Program-made: the position numbers and the translations under genes | Source of the DNA: Himantopus leucocephalus | Taxonomy: Eukaryota > Chordata > Aves > Charadriiformes > Recurvirostridae | Direction: 5' to 3' | DNA: 64,000 bases | Assembly (NCBI GenBank): GCA_003993805.1 | Contig: RSEF01000004.1 | Coordinates: 6,411,306-6,475,305, forward strand | Part shown: positions 62,601-64,000 of the stretch, one piece after another | Layout: every line of letters begins with the position of its first letter | Numbering within the stretch: position 1 is the stretch's first letter | Notes under the pieces: model-generated | What the model saw: only the letters and a program-made list of their open reading frames with translations | The model's database searches: none | What the model was told of the DNA's origin: nothing

Positions 62601-63230
62601 TGTCATGGTTAAACTTCACTGCACGGATACCACTTTTTAGAAAGGAAAACATGGCACAATGGCAGGACTCACCTGTTTCCTTGCTTCATTTTTANCTGAG
62701 ACACAAACCACTGTAACAGTTTCTTAAGAGAGCCACAGAAGTAATCCTACCTTTGGGCTCTCTGTTTAGCTTTGGTTTTGGATAGAGATTTTCCCAGAGG
62801 CGAGTAGGTGCTGGTACTCAAACATCACCAATCTCCTCTGGAGGTTAGATGCCAAGTTGTCTTTGCGAAAAACTCCCTACAGAGATGCTTTGCTCCTTTA
62901 AACGTTTTAAAGGTTTATGAAAATGAAAGGAGATTAAAAACATATACACAACTGCCCATTACATAAGGAGTTTTCGAAAGCACGCCGAGTTTGATGATAT
63001 CTCAGGAGAACAAAATGAAGCAAATCACTAATTCACAGCCACCAAAAAAATCCTTATGTCAAGATATTTTCTCATGAGTTTCTTGGGGTTTTGCACGTTC
63101 AAAGTGGTTTCACCTGCCTTATAAAACATGCGCATTTAATGAACCCATTTTAGAAAGGGATATCAAGGTGCCCCAAAACAAAAAAACCCAAACACATCAC
63201 AAGCCTGACCAACCGTCCAAACACAGCCGA
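59661..63230. other. unique non-coding sequence
   Basis: No exon was recognised. A CA run lies at 60491-60508. A block at 62430-62540 looks like conserved non-coding DNA (GCTTAATATTAATTCATGTG). A single N at 62695 has no clear flanking duplication. The frame from 60548 reaching a consensus donor is discussed in findings. Confidence 0.5.
60220..60311. repeat. 46-bp tandem duplication, two copies
   Basis: Unit one at 60220-60265 and unit two at 60266-60311 are directly adjacent, share TCTTGCAACAAACAG exactly, and differ at about ten of 46 positions (about 78 percent identity). No N lies between them and divergence is much higher than at the assembly joins, so this is a genuine old tandem duplication. 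Confidence 0.8.
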
Positions 63231-63660
63231 GACGGTGCGGTTCAGTGGACGAGACGCTGGACTGAGAGCCAGGGGACAGGGACATAGAAACTCCTGTCCC
63301 GTGTCAGGGCAGAGGTTCACTCCAGCCCATTCTGCAGCAGCAGCACACACCCGGGAGCAACGTGAGCCCTGAGGATGCACAAACCGGTACCCTCCCAGTG
63401 CCCATCAGCAGCTAAGCATCTCCCTCAGCCGCTGTGTACCTTCGCATTTAACAGCCACCGACAGACCTGCTGCAACCCACCACTGAACGCTGTGATCAGC
63501 TACAGCTCACTTGGCCTTTTTTCTTCTCCTTCCCTCTCCTTTCTTCTGTCCTTTCTATTTAACGTTACCTTTTCGAGGCAAGGACCATCTCTTACATTAT
63601 TGCCTTCATATAATACCTAGTTCAATGCAGCCTTGAACTCAGCTAACGCCTCTAGGAGTT
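63231..63660 (+). mobile_element. ancient tRNA-headed amniote SINE (MIR-like)
   Basis: The head at 63231-63275 (GTGCGGTTCAGTGGACGAGA then CTGGACTGAGAGCCAGGGGA) follows the tRNA-derived head found in old reptile and bird SINEs. The A-box-like word is TGCGGTTCAGTGG. A matching tail lies near 63571-63660: TTCGAGGCAAGGACCATCTC, TACCTAGTTCAATG and CGCCTCTAGGAGTTAT, which is the order seen in the amniote-wide tail (GGGCAGGGACCGTCTCTTAC, GCCTAGCACAATG, GCCTCTAGG). The middle part is diverged. Family name and exact ends are not fixed. This is not a working tRNA gene: the anticodon and T arms cannot be drawn. Confidence 0.6.
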
Positions 63661-64000
63661 ATGATCTCGGGCAAGGCGTCCACGTCAAGTGAACAGAAGA
63701 AAGAGCGGGATGCATGCACTGCTGCAAAGTAGTAATTTCCTGGCAAGCGGCACGTAGCCGAGGTTTGCCATAAAAATTCATCAGGATGGCCTAAACAGGG
63801 ATGTTAAGCTCTCTTTTTTTATTAACTGCTTGCAAGGCTATTTATATTTCAGTTCCCAGTTAATATCATGGCTTCGTGGTTTCCCAAAGCATGTTTTGGC
63901 ATTTCCCTTTTGCTGTGACATCTGGCAGCGCATCGTCAATATTCCCTCAGAGCAGATACGGCTGTCAGTATTCAGTTCAATATCTGGATTACAATCACGT
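63661..64000. other. non-coding end of the window
   Basis: No exon or repeat was recognised. The segment is AT-leaning with a T-run near 63813 and continues past the window edge. Confidence 0.55.

Noticed and set aside
62595..62620. TGTCATGGTTAAAC, resembling the start of some bird LTRs
   Set aside because: Similarity is limited to about a dozen bases, with no downstream polyadenylation signal, CA end or duplication found.
63231..63310. tRNA gene at the SINE head
   Set aside because: An A-box-like word is present, but the anticodon stem and T arm do not pair properly, and SINE-tail sequence follows downstream.
1..64000. CRISPR array, bacterial operon, phage or plasmid features
   Set aside because: No regularly spaced repeats, no ribosome binding sites or tightly packed frames. 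CR1 and LTR content shows vertebrate nuclear DNA.

Overview
The window looks like non-coding nuclear DNA from a bird. The strongest evidence is at least eight well-supported 5'-truncated copies, and up to eleven in all, of the CR1 LINE 3' end. They carry the typical tail (ATTCTATGATTCTATG, or its complement CATAGAATC at the head of minus-strand copies). An ERV-type solo LTR and an old tRNA-headed amniote SINE fit the same picture. Several CR1 copies share an almost identical core of about 110 bp, so one subfamily dominated recent insertions here. The species cannot be named from sequence alone. The sequence is AT-leaning, CpG-poor and broken by assembly gaps, with no recognisable coding exon. 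It could be intergenic DNA or the inside of a very large intron.

Layout. 1-1530: flank and a 752-bp solo LTR bounded by a perfect 5-bp target-site duplication. 1530-13900: unique DNA with a CR1 piece cut by a 100-N gap, a diverged CR1, a G-rich tract, a weak possible CR1, a clear 315-bp CR1, and two related ~63-bp segments near 10.2 and 11.1 kb. 13900-28000: unique DNA with an A/C-rich inverted repeat, a CpG-dense patch (17.08-17.43 kb) and two N-flanked duplications. 28000-45530: four clear CR1 copies (28.0, 36.2, 40.9 and 45.4 kb), a cluster of N-flanked duplications, a 100-N gap, and a CpG palindrome at 42.6 kb. 45530-64000: long polypurine tracts, a CR1 copy cut by a third 100-N gap, one more CR1 tail and one degraded remnant, a 46-bp tandem duplication and a terminal SINE.

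Assembly quality shapes the reading. Besides three 100-N gaps there are fourteen single Ns. Six (3730, 17978, 25104, 29097, 30495, 35261) clearly sit between two copies, 41 to 130 bp long, of the same sequence. A seventh (30969) separates two 29-30 bp copies, and 29205, 56182 and 58357 show 12-15 bp overlaps. This is the signature of overlapping contig ends or two haplotypes joined without merging. These duplications should not be read as biology.

I found no genes, operons, CRISPR arrays or functional RNA genes, and no sign of a new biological system. All open reading frames of 60-195 codons can be explained as chance, as CR1 shadows or as products of the duplicated contig ends. The items most worth a second look are the solo LTR, the tRNA-headed SINE, the pair of related segments at 10.2 and 11.1 kb, the CpG-dense patch, three splice-flanked or donor-linked open frames (38.4, 43.4 and 60.5 kb), and a few AT-rich blocks that resemble conserved non-coding elements.
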